Part shown: in pieces, positions 24,839-33,885 of the stretch
Position numbering within the stretch: position 1 is the first letter of the stretch
Layout: every line of letters begins with the position of its first letter
Origin: Burkholderia guangdongensis
GTDB taxonomy: Bacteria > Pseudomonadota > Gammaproteobacteria > Burkholderiales > Burkholderiaceae
Direction of reading: 5' to 3'
DNA: 64,000 nucleotides
Assembly (NCBI RefSeq): GCF_013403875.1
Contig: NZ_JACBNX010000021.1
Location: forward strand, 31,515 to 95,514
Position numbers and translations under genes: made by a program
The notes under the pieces: generated by a model
The model's input: the letters and a program-made list of their open reading frames with translations, nothing else
What the model was told of the DNA's origin: nothing
Databases searched by the model: none

Positions 24839-25558
24839 TCAATCGCCCGTCGAGCCGCCATCGCGCACCAGCGCAAGCACCGATGCGACGAGCCGGTCGC
24901 ATCGCGCGCCGCAAAAGTCGAACGCATCGCGCTCGGCGACGTCGAGATCGCGCACCAGCGCGCCGCGCAGCATCCGCCGCGCCCGATGATGGCGGCTGCG
25001 CACCGTCGCTTCGGGCAGGTCGAGGCATTGAGCCGTCTCCTCGACGCTCATTTCCTCGACCGAGCGCAGCACGAACACCACGCGAAACGCGTCCGGCAAT
25101 TCGTCGATCCGGCGCTCGAGCAGGCTGCGCAGCTCGGCTCGCGACGCCGCCTGCTCGGGCGTGCCACCGATGTCATCGATCATGTCGACCTCGTCTGCCC
25201 GGCCGTCGCCGTCCACGATCGGCATCGCGTCCGAGCGCCGCTTCGCGCGACGCACGCGCCCGAAGCATTCGTTCAGCACGAGACGCGACAGCCACGTCGA
25301 CAGCGACGACTCGCCGCGAAACTGCCCGATCGCGCGATATGCGGCGAGATACGCAACCTGCAGCGCCTCTTCGGTCTCTTCGTCGTTGCGCAGGACCGCG
25401 CGCGCGAGCCGGAACAGCCGCCGGTTGTGCGCGCGCATCATCGACGCGAACGCCGCGTGATCGCCGGCCGCGATCCGGCGCACGATGTCCTGCTCGCTGT
25501 GCTCGCCCTGCTCGCCGACGAGCGCCGGATGGTCGTCGACGTCGAAAGAAACCGTCAT
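24839..25558 (-). CDS. ECF-type RNA polymerase sigma factor
   Basis: 239 residues from the ATG at 25558. Region 2 runs from about residue 30 (F-R-L-A-R-A-V-L-R-N-D-E-E-T-E-E-A-L-Q-V) and region 4 from about 145 (L-P-D-A-F-R-V-V-F-V-L-R-S-V-E-E-M-S-V-E-E-T-A). The C-terminus adds D-F-C-G-A-R-C-D-R-L-V, a motif seen in a Burkholderia-type group of RpoE-like factors. It is the last gene of a unit with the cupredoxin and DUF4142 genes. No anti-sigma gene is next to it. A role in redox or envelope stress is inferred from the neighbours. Confidence 0.9.
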   Translation of the reverse strand: MTVSFDVDDHPALVGEQGEHSEQDIVRRIAAGDHAAFASMMRAHNRRLFRLARAVLRNDEETEEALQVAYLAAYRAIGQFRGESSLSTWLSRLVLNECFGRVRRAKRRSDAMPIVDGDGRADEVDMIDDIGGTPEQAASRAELRSLLERRIDELPDAFRVVFVLRSVEEMSVEETAQCLDLPEATVRSRHHRARRMLRGALVRDLDVAERDAFDFCGARCDRLVASVLALVRDGGSTGD

Positions 25559-25578
25559 TCGCGCTCCCTTGTCCGGTG

Positions 25579-25920
25579 TCACCGGACGATCAGCATCCCG
25601 TGCATCGTCGGATGGAACGTACATCGATACGGAAACCGGCCGGGCGCGCGCGCGACGAACCGCCAGCTCGCCTGCGGCGCGATACTGCCCGAATCGAACG
25701 TGCGCGCGTCCGCGCTGACCGTGTGCGGAACGAGATCCCGGTTGATCCATAGTATGCGATCGCCAGGATGGACCGTCAGCACCGGCGGATTGAAGCGCAT
25801 CTGCTCGATGACGACGGTCCGTGTGCCGGCCGCCGCCGCGCCGGGCAAACCGCCGCCTGCGAGCGCCAACAGCGCCAACAACACACCGGCGCAGCGCGCG
25901 GCCGCGCGCTCATTGCGCAC
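25579..25920 (-). CDS. Exported cupredoxin-like protein
   Basis: 113 residues: a signal peptide ending near A-A-A-A-G (residue about 32) and a single plastocyanin-like domain. Type-1 copper ligands are all present: His in L-V-P-H-T-V-S, then C-T-F-H-P-T-M in the C-terminal loop (Cys, His, Met). It overlaps the end of the upstream DUF4142 gene by 11 bases and lies 20 bases ahead of the sigma factor gene, so the three are one unit. Periplasmic electron transfer or copper handling is likely. Confidence 0.87.
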   Translation of the reverse strand: MRNERAAARCAGVLLALLALAGGGLPGAAAAGTRTVVIEQMRFNPPVLTVHPGDRILWINRDLVPHTVSADARTFDSGSIAPQASWRFVARAPGRFPYRCTFHPTMHGMLIVR

Positions 25921-26449
25921 CGCCCTTCCCCAGTTGCGACTGCAGATGCTTCGCGTGCTCCAGGTGCGCGACGAACGCCGGCCTCACCTTGACGAGCAGC
26001 GCCTTCAGGTCCGCATTCTGCGCGCTCGGAATCAGCGTGTGGTCGAGCGCGCCGATCACCGCCTCGTGATACGCGACTTCGTGATCGACGTACGCGTGAT
26101 CGAACTGCTTGCCGTCGAGCGTGCGCAGGTGCGCGAGGTTGTCGTCGCCGCCGTGCTTCAGGTCCGCGCTGGTCGGGTTGTCCTCCGGCGTCACGCCGAG
26201 CCGGTGCACGAGATCCCCCGCCGCGTTGTTCACCGAGGTGTGGTCCGTCACCATCTGCTTTGCGAACGCCATCACGGCCTTGTCGTGCGTCTTCGATTCC
26301 GCGAGATTGCCGGCGTCGATGTCGACCTGGTTCGCGGTCACGACGATCGCCGAAATCTGCGCGTCGTTCGGCCCGGCACTCTGCGCGAATGCCTGCGTGC
26401 AGGCCATCAGCAGCGCGCCGCAGAGCGCTACGTTGACTGTTGCTTTCAT
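25910..26449 (-). CDS. DUF4142 exported helical protein
   Basis: 179 residues from the ATG at 26449; signal peptide MKATVNVALCGALLMACTQAF ends at A-Q. The mature part is the DUF4142 four-helix type: I-V-V-T-A-N-Q-V-D-I-D-A-G-N-L-A, then M-V-T-D-H-T-S-V-N and Y-V-D-H-E-V-A-Y-H-E. The His/Asp/Glu-rich helices recall ferritin-like folds, but metal binding is not shown. First gene of the unit with cupredoxin and ECF sigma factor. Confidence 0.85.
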   Translation of the reverse strand: MKATVNVALCGALLMACTQAFAQSAGPNDAQISAIVVTANQVDIDAGNLAESKTHDKAVMAFAKQMVTDHTSVNNAAGDLVHRLGVTPEDNPTSADLKHGGDDNLAHLRTLDGKQFDHAYVDHEVAYHEAVIGALDHTLIPSAQNADLKALLVKVRPAFVAHLEHAKHLQSQLGKGGAQ

Positions 26450-26642
26450 CTCCAATCCTCCGAACATCGGTGGACGAGCCTGCGTCGTCCGCGCGAGCGA
26501 CATCACGCCGCTCATGTCATTGGATGTCGCGTGTGTCGCGCCCGTTTCCGTCGAGTTCGTCAAAAAAAACGATATGACGATAAGATCATGGGCGGGCGTC
26601 TTCGCAGCGGTCACCGTCAACCGGCAGGAACAAGGGGAATAC

Positions 26643-27905
26643 ATGGATACGCAAAGCAGGGAAACGCAGGGAATGTGCCGGGAACGGCTCGAGCGAATCG
26701 AGCGTTTCGTCGACGAAACCTATATCGCGACCGGCAAGCTGCCCGGCGCCCTGCTGCAGGTGTGGCGGCGCGGCGAGCTGACCCTGAACTCGGTGCTCGG
26801 CCTGGCCGACCGCGAGCGACAGGTGCCGCTGGCCGAGAATTCGATCTTCCGCATCTACTCGATGACCAAGCCCGTCACGTCGGTCGCGCTGATGATGCTG
26901 GTCGAAGAATGCCGGATCGCGCTGGACGACCCCGTCAGCAAGTACATCCCGTCGTGGGAAAAGCTGGGCGTCTACGCCGGCGGCTTCATGGAAAGCTTCC
27001 AGACCCGCCCGGTCGCGCGGCCGATGCTGGTGATCGACCTGCTGCGCCACACGTCGGGCCTGACCTACGGCTTTCAGCAGAATACCAACGTCGATGCGGC
27101 CTACCGCAAGCTGAAAGTGGGCGATCTCCATACGGAGGACACGCTCGACGACATGATCGAGAAACTGGCCGGCCTGCCGCTCGAATTCTCGCCGGGCGAC
27201 GCGTGGAACTACTCTCTCTCCACCGATGTGCTCGGCTATCTGGTGGGCAAGGTCAGCGGGATGCCGTTCGACACCTTCGTGCAGGAACGCATTTTCGATC
27301 CGCTCGGCATGGTCGATACCGGCTTTCATGTGCCGCCGGAGAAGGCGGCCCGCTTTTGCGCGTGCTACAGCATCGGCCAGCTCGGTTCGAAGGTGGTCTC
27401 CACGGACGGGCCGGTGCTGGTGGACGATCCACGCACGAGCCCCTATCTGAAGCCGCCCCGCCTCGTTTCCGGCGGCGGCGGGCTCGTGTCCACCGCCGCC
27501 GACTACATGCGCTTCGCGCGCATGCTGCTGCAGGGCGGCGAGCTGGACGGGGTACGGTTGCTCGCGCCGAAAACGCTGGAGCTGATGACCGCCAATCACC
27601 TGCCGGGCGGCGCCGACCTGCCGCGCATGTCGCGGTCGATGTTCAGCGAGGCCGCTTACGACGGCGTCGGCTTCGGGCTCGGTTTCGCGACCACCGTGAC
27701 GCCGGCCACGACGATGCTGCCCGGCAGCGCCGGCGACTTCTTCTGGGGCGGCGCGGCAAGCACCTATTTCTGGGTCGATCCGCAGGAGGAACTGATCGCG
27801 CTGTTCCTGACCCAGATGCTGCCGTCGTCCGCGTACCCGTTGCGCCGGCAACTGCGCACGCTCGTCTATAGCGCGATCACGGAGCCGAAGGGCGCGGCGC
27901 GCTGA
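26643..27905 (+). CDS. Serine hydrolase, EstB-like family VIII esterase
   Basis: 420 residues of the class C beta-lactamase fold. S73-M-T-K76 is the nucleophile motif, Y190-S-L the second, and W-G-G in F-F-W-G-G-A-A-S replaces the lactamase KTG. This combination marks family VIII esterases such as EstB of Burkholderia gladioli, which hydrolyse short-chain esters rather than beta-lactams. No signal peptide, so cytoplasmic. The ATG at 26643 is preceded by AAGGGGAA. Its 3' end overlaps the acvB 3' end by 29 bases on the other strand. Confidence 0.88.
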   Translation: MDTQSRETQGMCRERLERIERFVDETYIATGKLPGALLQVWRRGELTLNSVLGLADRERQVPLAENSIFRIYSMTKPVTSVALMMLVEECRIALDDPVSKYIPSWEKLGVYAGGFMESFQTRPVARPMLVIDLLRHTSGLTYGFQQNTNVDAAYRKLKVGDLHTEDTLDDMIEKLAGLPLEFSPGDAWNYSLSTDVLGYLVGKVSGMPFDTFVQERIFDPLGMVDTGFHVPPEKAARFCACYSIGQLGSKVVSTDGPVLVDDPRTSPYLKPPRLVSGGGGLVSTAADYMRFARMLLQGGELDGVRLLAPKTLELMTANHLPGGADLPRMSRSMFSEAAYDGVGFGLGFATTVTPATTMLPGSAGDFFWGGAASTYFWVDPQEELIALFLTQMLPSSAYPLRRQLRTLVYSAITEPKGAAR

Positions 27906-29205
27906 GCGTGCCCGCTCCCCCGAACGCCGCGAGAATCCGCTTCTCGAGCGCGACGTAATTGCGATCGAAATGGTGGTCGCCCGACGTGCGGATCACGTCG
28001 GCGCCGGTGTTCGCGAGCGCCGGGCACAGCGTGTCCTTCTCGTGCTCGCCGTAGAAGCATTGCACGATCCGCGGCGGCACCTTCGCGATCTCCGGCCGTG
28101 CCTGCAGCGCGCGCTCGCCGGCCGGCATCCCGAGCCAGCCGGTCACGCGGATCTGGAAGTCGGCCTCAGGAGCTAAGCCGAGCAGCGACATCACCGTCAC
28201 CTTGTCGCGCAGCGCGTCCGGCAGCCGGTTGTACGCGAACGGCATCACGTCCGCGCCGAACGAGTAGCCGACGAGCGCGATGCGCGTCGCATGCCAGCGC
28301 GTCGCGTACGTGCGCATCACGCGCGCGAGGTCGCGGCTCGTCTGCTCGGGCGTCTTCTCGCTCCAGAAATAGCGCAGGCTGTCCCAGCCGACGACCGACA
28401 CGCCATCCTTCTGCAGCGCTTCCGCGATCGTCTTGTCGAGATCGCGCCAGCCGCCGTCGCCCGACATCACGATCGCGAGCCGGCCATCCGGCCGCGCGGC
28501 CGGCAGCTCGATCAGCGGCAGGTCGGACACGTCGAGCGCATCCGCGCTGCCGTCGTGCAGATGCGGCGTCACGAGCGCGACGAGCTTCGCCGCGTCGCCG
28601 GCCGGCGCCGTGTCGACAAAGCCCGGCATCGCGCGGCGCGCGATCGTCGGATCGGGCGCGCACGGCTTGAAGCGCGGATCGAGCGCCGGCTGCGCATCGA
28701 CCGACACCGCGCCCGCGATCGTGTTCTCCGGCGCCATCGACAGAATCTGCTTCGCGAGCGTGCCGCCCTGCCCGGCGCCCGCGACGATCGGCGCGAAATA
28801 CCGCGCCGAGCGCGCCTGCCGCTCGAGCTGATGGCTGATCGATTCGGCGTCGCCGTCGAGGTGATGGCAGGTTTCAGGCTTCGCGGGCCGCCTGTCTGCC
28901 GGTTTGCCGACCGGGTTCGCCTGCACGTTCGCGGCGAGGTTCGCCGCATAGCGCGCGGTGTCGACGCCGACCGTCATCGCGCCCGCCTTCGCGAGCGCGT
29001 CGGCGGCATCCTGGTCGGCCGCGCTCCAGCCCTCGTCGCGCGAAAAAAGCACGACGAAGCCGCGCATCGCCCCGGCCGGTTTCGTGACCGTCACCGGGCC
29101 ATACCGGCCGCCCGACACCATCTCGGCCGCATGCGCGGCCACGGCGCCGCAAGCGAGCGCCGCACACGCGAGCACGGCCCGCGCGAATCCCTGTTTGAAG
29201 TTCAT
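27877..29205 (-). CDS. acvB: AcvB/VirJ family protein
   Basis: 442 residues: signal peptide to about A27, an N-terminal alpha/beta-hydrolase-like half and a C-terminal VirJ half (about 240-430) with nucleophile elbow G-Y-S315-F-G, and D-G-G-W-R-D oxyanion region. In the first half the corresponding elbow reads G-A-G-Q-G-G, so it lacks the serine. Rhizobium and Agrobacterium homologues sit next to the lysyl-phosphatidylglycerol synthase and hydrolyse that lipid. The start overlaps the mprF stop by four bases, giving the same pairing here. Confidence 0.9.
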   Translation of the reverse strand: MNFKQGFARAVLACAALACGAVAAHAAEMVSGGRYGPVTVTKPAGAMRGFVVLFSRDEGWSAADQDAADALAKAGAMTVGVDTARYAANLAANVQANPVGKPADRRPAKPETCHHLDGDAESISHQLERQARSARYFAPIVAGAGQGGTLAKQILSMAPENTIAGAVSVDAQPALDPRFKPCAPDPTIARRAMPGFVDTAPAGDAAKLVALVTPHLHDGSADALDVSDLPLIELPAARPDGRLAIVMSGDGGWRDLDKTIAEALQKDGVSVVGWDSLRYFWSEKTPEQTSRDLARVMRTYATRWHATRIALVGYSFGADVMPFAYNRLPDALRDKVTVMSLLGLAPEADFQIRVTGWLGMPAGERALQARPEIAKVPPRIVQCFYGEHEKDTLCPALANTGADVIRTSGDHHFDRNYVALEKRILAAFGGAGTLSAPRPSAP

Positions 29206-31832
29206 GAACGCCGACCTCCCGCCAGCAAAGACAGATCCGCGAGCGCGACGAACACGCTGACCGAGCCCGACGCCGCGAGATAGCGCGGCTCCCACTGAGG
29301 CTCGAACTTGCTCTTGAATGCACGCAAGCCACGGAAGTTGTAGAAACGGCCGCCGAAGCGCCAGACCATCAGCCCGAAGCGATGCCACGGCGACGGCATC
29401 GCCGCCGCGCCCATCCCCGAGAACGGCGCGATCCCAAGGCTCAGCCTGCGAAACCCCGCTTCCTTCAGATGCAGCGCGAGCTGCGTGAACAGATACTCCA
29501 TCGCGTACGGCGACGCGCCCGGCAAGTGCCGCATCACGCCGACCGTCGCCTCGGTGTTCAGGTCGGTCGTCATGAACGTGACGAACGCGATCGGCGCGCC
29601 GGCCTGGCGCACGAGCATCACCGACTGCGTCGCGAGATAGTCGTCGTGGAACGCGGCGACCGAGAAGCTCTTCTCGCGCGCGTCGCGGCTGCCGAGCCAG
29701 CCGTCGGAGATGTCGCGCAGCGCGGGCAGCACGTCCGGCACGCGCTGCGGCCCGATCACCTCGACCGCGAGCGCGTCGCGGTCCGCGCGGCGCAGCGCAT
29801 AACGCAGATGGGAGCGGTGCGAGCCCTTCAGGTCGAACTCGTCGAGCACGACATGCGCTTCTTCGCCGAGCTTCATCAGCGTGAGGCCCGCGTCGAGATA
29901 CAGCGGCAGCGCGCTCGCGCGCACCTGATAGAACGCCGCGCGCCCGCCGTGCGTGCGCGCGAGCGCGATGAACCGGCCGATCAGCGCCGGCCATTCGTCG
30001 CGCGGGCCGACCGGATCGTGCAGCGCGGCCCACGTGCGGCCGTGCTTCGCGTACATCAGGAACGCCTCGCGCGATTCGGAGAACAGGAAACTCTTGTCGC
30101 CCATCAGCGCGAGGCCCGCGTCGCTGCACGTTTGCGCGCGGATGATCCGCTCCGCGTCGAGCAGATCCTGCGGCGCCGGCGTCACGAAGCGGCCGGGCGC
30201 GAGGCGCAGCAGTTGCCACAGCGCGAACATCGCCGCGCACAGGCCGGCCGCGGACGTCGCGCGCAGCGCCCGCGACGCGCGCTCGTCGAACGAGAAGTGC
30301 GACCACAGATCCTGCGTGTAAGGCGTGCCGCGAAACGCGAAGCATAGCACCCAGACCGCGAGCATCAGCACCATCGCGACCGACGCGAACCAGCCGGCCG
30401 TGAAGCGCTCCGCGAACAGCGACGAATGCCGTTTGAAGCGGCGCCGGCTGACGAGCAGCAGCACGAGCAGCGCGCCGAGCACGCCGGCCTCGACGAACGC
30501 GAGGCCCTTCGCGAACGACAGCGCAAAGCTCACGGCGGTGATCGCGAACGTCATCCACCACGCGGCGTCGAGCCGGCGCAGCAGCCCGCGCGCGACGAAC
30601 AGCAGCGCGACGCCGAGCACCGCGGACAGCATCTGCGACCCTTCGAGCACCCACAGCGGCACGACGTGGCGCAGGATCGCGATTCGATGCCAGAACGCGG
30701 GCGTCGCGCTCGAGATCACGAGCATGCTGCCGACCGCGAACGTGACGAGGCTCAGGAACAGCGGCGCGAGCTGCGACACGCGCGCGGCCTGCCGCGTGAC
30801 GAGCCGGCGCCGCAGCGCGCGGCCCTCGAAGCCCGCGAGCAGCCCGGCCGACAGCACGAGCGGCACGCCGAAGTAGATCGCGCGGTACGCGATCAGCGCG
30901 GCGACCATCTCGTGCGCGGGCACCGCGCGGCCGAGCGTGAACACCATTGCCGCCTCGAACACGCCGATCCCGCCGGGCGTGTGGCCGATCATCCCGAACA
31001 GCAGCGCGGCCGAGTAGACCGCGACGAAGGTCGGGAAGCCGACCGGCGCCGCGGGCAGCAGCGCCCACAGCGTCAGGCCGGCGGCGATCACGTCGAGCAC
31101 CGAGAACGCGAGCTCGGTCACGAGGTCGCGGCGCGCCGGCACGTCGAACGCGAGGCGGCTCAATCGCCGGCTCAAGCGCGTGCGCAGCGGCCGCGCGGTG
31201 CGGCCGCAAGCGGCGACCAGCGCGGCGAGCGCCGCGAGCAGCACCGCGCCGCCCGCGCTCAGCACGCCGGGCGCGACATCCAGCAGCGCCGCGAGCGGCT
31301 GGCCGCCGTCGACCATGCCGCCCGTGCCGCCGATGCCGCCGATGCCGGCCAAGCCGACCATGCCGAGCGCGGCGATCAGCACGAGCGCGAGCGTCAGCGC
31401 CGCGCTCGTGAACACGGTCATCCGGCCGACCTGCGCGGGCGTGACGCCCGCCGTGCCATACGCGCGCGCGCGCACCGCGCCGCCCGTCAGCGCGCCGAAG
31501 CCGGTCGCGTTGCCGAGCGCGGAGCCGGCGATCGCGCCGATCCATAGCGGCGCGCGCGGCACACGCGCACCGACGTAGCGCAACCCGACCGCGTCGCGGC
31601 CGACGAGCGCGAGATAGCTGATCGCGGTCGCGCCGAGCGATGCGCCCCACTGGCGTGCGGACAGGTGCCGCAACTGGCGGATCACGGCGTGATAGTCGAC
31701 CGCCTCGGACAGATGCTGGAAGACGACGATCAGCAGCAGCGCGATGCCGAGCGCGAGCAGCGGCGACAGCACGCGCTCGTTGCGCAGCAGCGTCGACGCG
31801 CGGCCGAGCGAATCGGTGAAACGGAAACGCAT
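29202..31832 (-). CDS. mprF: Phosphatidylglycerol lysyltransferase/flippase
   Basis: 876 residues. The N-terminal part holds about fourteen membrane spans forming the flippase (including G-M-I-G-H-T-P-G-G-I-G-V-F-E), and the C-terminal about 300 residues are the cytosolic DUF2156 synthase that transfers Lys from Lys-tRNA to phosphatidylglycerol (M-G-D-K-S-F-L-F-S-E-S, and R-Y-L-A-A at the end). Lysinylated lipid lowers envelope negative charge and helps in acid or cationic-peptide stress. An odd Gly-rich stretch (G-I-G-G-I-G-G-T-G-G-M) interrupts a loop near residue 165. Lies upstream of acvB in one unit. Confidence 0.92.
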   Translation of the reverse strand: MRFRFTDSLGRASTLLRNERVLSPLLALGIALLLIVVFQHLSEAVDYHAVIRQLRHLSARQWGASLGATAISYLALVGRDAVGLRYVGARVPRAPLWIGAIAGSALGNATGFGALTGGAVRARAYGTAGVTPAQVGRMTVFTSAALTLALVLIAALGMVGLAGIGGIGGTGGMVDGGQPLAALLDVAPGVLSAGGAVLLAALAALVAACGRTARPLRTRLSRRLSRLAFDVPARRDLVTELAFSVLDVIAAGLTLWALLPAAPVGFPTFVAVYSAALLFGMIGHTPGGIGVFEAAMVFTLGRAVPAHEMVAALIAYRAIYFGVPLVLSAGLLAGFEGRALRRRLVTRQAARVSQLAPLFLSLVTFAVGSMLVISSATPAFWHRIAILRHVVPLWVLEGSQMLSAVLGVALLFVARGLLRRLDAAWWMTFAITAVSFALSFAKGLAFVEAGVLGALLVLLLVSRRRFKRHSSLFAERFTAGWFASVAMVLMLAVWVLCFAFRGTPYTQDLWSHFSFDERASRALRATSAAGLCAAMFALWQLLRLAPGRFVTPAPQDLLDAERIIRAQTCSDAGLALMGDKSFLFSESREAFLMYAKHGRTWAALHDPVGPRDEWPALIGRFIALARTHGGRAAFYQVRASALPLYLDAGLTLMKLGEEAHVVLDEFDLKGSHRSHLRYALRRADRDALAVEVIGPQRVPDVLPALRDISDGWLGSRDAREKSFSVAAFHDDYLATQSVMLVRQAGAPIAFVTFMTTDLNTEATVGVMRHLPGASPYAMEYLFTQLALHLKEAGFRRLSLGIAPFSGMGAAAMPSPWHRFGLMVWRFGGRFYNFRGLRAFKSKFEPQWEPRYLAASGSVSVFVALADLSLLAGGRRS

Positions 31833-32188
31833 GAGTTATCCGGGGTGTCGCAGAGGGGATCGCGGCGCCGGGTGAGCAGGCGGCGAATCGGGTCGTTTAG
31901 CGGCGGCGAACCGTCGACACTGAGGCCGGTGGCGCCTGAATCGGGACCACGAGTATACAAAGCAAATATTACAAAATCTTTCGCCAGGCCCGGCGGCCTT
32001 GCCGGACGGAGCGCGAGCGCCCGCAAACGGGATACTAAGCGGTCCCTCCATACGCGAACGCGCAATTTTACCGGGAACGGCCGGGCATTTCGTCGGACGT
32101 TTCGATCGGCGCAAGCGCGCGTGCCACTGCCCGTCCCGGCACAAACCCTTCCTTGAAATTAACTAACCCATCAATTAGTGTCATCTGC
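31833..32188. promoter_or_regulatory. Divergent promoter region mprF / tetR
   Basis: 356 bases between divergent genes. An AT-rich patch near 31950-31982 (with TATAC and AATATT steps) is the likely mprF promoter zone, though I cannot fix -35 and -10 hexamers. Near the tetR start lies a dyad, listed separately. No coding frame looks real. Confidence 0.45.
32162..32179. promoter_or_regulatory. Putative autoregulatory operator of the exporter operon
   Basis: ACTAA and TTAGT form an inverted repeat with an eight-base spacer, ten bases before the tetR ATG. A TTGAAA hexamer (32153-32158) abuts it, so binding here would block a promoter. This resembles operator placement of CecR/YbiH-type regulators in front of ybh-type exporter operons. 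Confidence 0.5.
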
Positions 32189-32902
32189 ATGAACCCGAAA
32201 CCCACCGTCTCGAAACCTCGCGGCCGCCGGCCGTCGAGCGGCGACGTCGACGTGCGCGACCGCATGCTCGACATCGCCACCGGCCTGTTCGCCGAGCGCG
32301 GGATCGCGGCGACGACCGTCGCGCAGATCGCGGATGCGGCCGGCGTCACGTCGGCGATGGTTCACTACTACTTCACGAACCGCGAGCAACTGCTGGACGC
32401 GATCGTCGAGGAGCGGCTGATGCAGGTGATCGCGTTCGTGTGGCGGCCGGCCGACGCGCGGGCCGACGACGATCCGTTCGCGCTCGTCGACGAGCTCGTC
32501 GCGCGATTCTTCGACGTCACCGAACGGATGCCGTGGCTGCCGCCGCTGTGGCTGCGCGAGATCGTCAACGAGGGCGGCCAGTTGCGCGAGCGGATGCTCG
32601 AGCGCATCCCGATCGAGCACATCCGCCAGTTCGCCGACGAGATCCGGCACGCGCAGCACGCGGGCGTCGTCAATCCCGGCATCGAGCCGCTGTACCTGTT
32701 CAACTCGATCATCGCGCTCGTGATGCTGCCGCTCGCGACGTCGAAGCTCTGGCACAGCGCGCGCGGGCTGCCGCCGCTCGATCGCCGCGCGCTGCAGCGG
32801 CACATTGGCGCGCTGCTCGGATTCGGGCTGCGGCCTCCGCCGCCCGCGCCCACGCCCTCACCCGCCGCGCGCCGCGCGCGAACCGCACGGAGCGCGCCGT
32901 GA
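32189..32902 (+). CDS. TetR regulator, CecR/YbiH-like
   Basis: 237 residues from the ATG at 32189. A TetR helix-turn-helix (T-V-A-Q-I-A-D-A-A-G-V-T-S-A-M-V-H-Y-Y-F) is followed by a ligand domain with W-L-P-P-L-W-L-R-E-I-V-N-E-G-G-Q-L-R, as in regulators that head HlyD/ABC exporter operons of the E. coli ybhGFSR type. The Pro/Ala-rich tail overlaps the next gene (GTGA). It heads a five-gene unit, all members overlapping or nearly so, and likely represses it until an inducer binds. Confidence 0.88.
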   Translation: MNPKPTVSKPRGRRPSSGDVDVRDRMLDIATGLFAERGIAATTVAQIADAAGVTSAMVHYYFTNREQLLDAIVEERLMQVIAFVWRPADARADDDPFALVDELVARFFDVTERMPWLPPLWLREIVNEGGQLRERMLERIPIEHIRQFADEIRHAQHAGVVNPGIEPLYLFNSIIALVMLPLATSKLWHSARGLPPLDRRALQRHIGALLGFGLRPPPPAPTPSPAARRARTARSAP

Positions 32903-33885
32903 GCCGCCCGCGTGGGCCGTCGATCGCGCTCGCCGCCGCACGCGCGGCGCTCGCCGCGAGCGCGCTGTTCGTCGCCGGATGCGGGCCGCGTTCCGACGGC
33001 GCGAACGGCTATCAGGGCTACGTCGAAGGCGAGTTCGTCTATCTGTCGTCGTCGCAATCGGGCACGCTGACGCAGCTGTCCGTGCAGCGCGGCCAGACGG
33101 TCGGCCTCGATGCGCCCGCGTTCGCGCTCGAAGCGGTCGACGAAACGGCCGCGCTGCGGCTGGCGCAGCATCAGCTCGCGGCCGCGCACGCGCAGTTCGC
33201 CGATCTGCAGACCGGCAAGCGGCCACCGGAAGTGAACGTGACGAAGGCGCAGCTCGCGCAGGCCGTCGCGCAGGCCGGCAAGGCCGCGCAGCAATTGACG
33301 CGCGACGAGCTGCAGTTCCGCGCGGGCGGGATCTCGCGGCAGCAGCTCGACGATTCGCGCACGAACGCGCAGACGACGGCCGCGCAGGTCCACGAACTGC
33401 GCAGCCAGCTCGACGTCGCGCGGCTGCCCGGCCGCGCGCAGCAGATCGCCGCGCAGTCCGCGCAGGTCGACGCCGAGCAGGAGGCCGTCGCCGAGGCCCA
33501 GTGGAAGCTCGATCAGAAGCGCGTCGCGACACCCTCGGCCGGGCTCGTCTACGACACGCTGTATCGCGTCGGCGAATGGGTGCCGGCCGGCAATCCGGTC
33601 GTGCAGATGCTGCCGCCGCAGAACGTGAAGGTGCGCTTCTTCGTGCCCGAAAACGTCGTCCCGCTGCTCGAGCCGGGCCGCGCGGTCGACATCCAGTGCG
33701 ACGGCTGCGCGGCCGACGTGCCCGCGCGGATCACGTTCGTGTCGAGCGAGGCCGAATACACGCCACCCGTGATCTACAGCAACGAGAGCCGCACGAAGCT
33801 CGTGTTCATGGTCGAGGCCCGGCCGGCCGTCGCGAACGCGGCGAAGCTGCATCCGGGCCAGCCCGTGTCGGTGAAACTGCGATGA
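32899..33885 (+). CDS. HlyD family membrane-fusion lipoprotein, YbhG-like
   Basis: 328 residues from a GTG that overlaps the tetR stop. Signal with lipobox V-A-G-C (Cys about residue 28), so it is probably an inner-membrane-anchored lipoprotein. The first half-barrel (Y-V-E-G-E-F-V-Y-L-S-S), a long coiled-coil hairpin (about 90-210) and the closing beta-barrel (R-V-A-T-P-S-A-G-L-V) are in the right order. It would bridge the ABC pump to the outer-membrane channel encoded at the operon end. Confidence 0.9.
   Translation: MSRPRGPSIALAAARAALAASALFVAGCGPRSDGANGYQGYVEGEFVYLSSSQSGTLTQLSVQRGQTVGLDAPAFALEAVDETAALRLAQHQLAAAHAQFADLQTGKRPPEVNVTKAQLAQAVAQAGKAAQQLTRDELQFRAGGISRQQLDDSRTNAQTTAAQVHELRSQLDVARLPGRAQQIAAQSAQVDAEQEAVAEAQWKLDQKRVATPSAGLVYDTLYRVGEWVPAGNPVVQMLPPQNVKVRFFVPENVVPLLEPGRAVDIQCDGCAADVPARITFVSSEAEYTPPVIYSNESRTKLVFMVEARPAVANAAKLHPGQPVSVKLR

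Noticed and set aside
31940..31990. Defined -35/-10 promoter for mprF
   Set aside because: The patch is AT-rich with a TATACT step, but no -35 hexamer at 16-18 bases could be matched.
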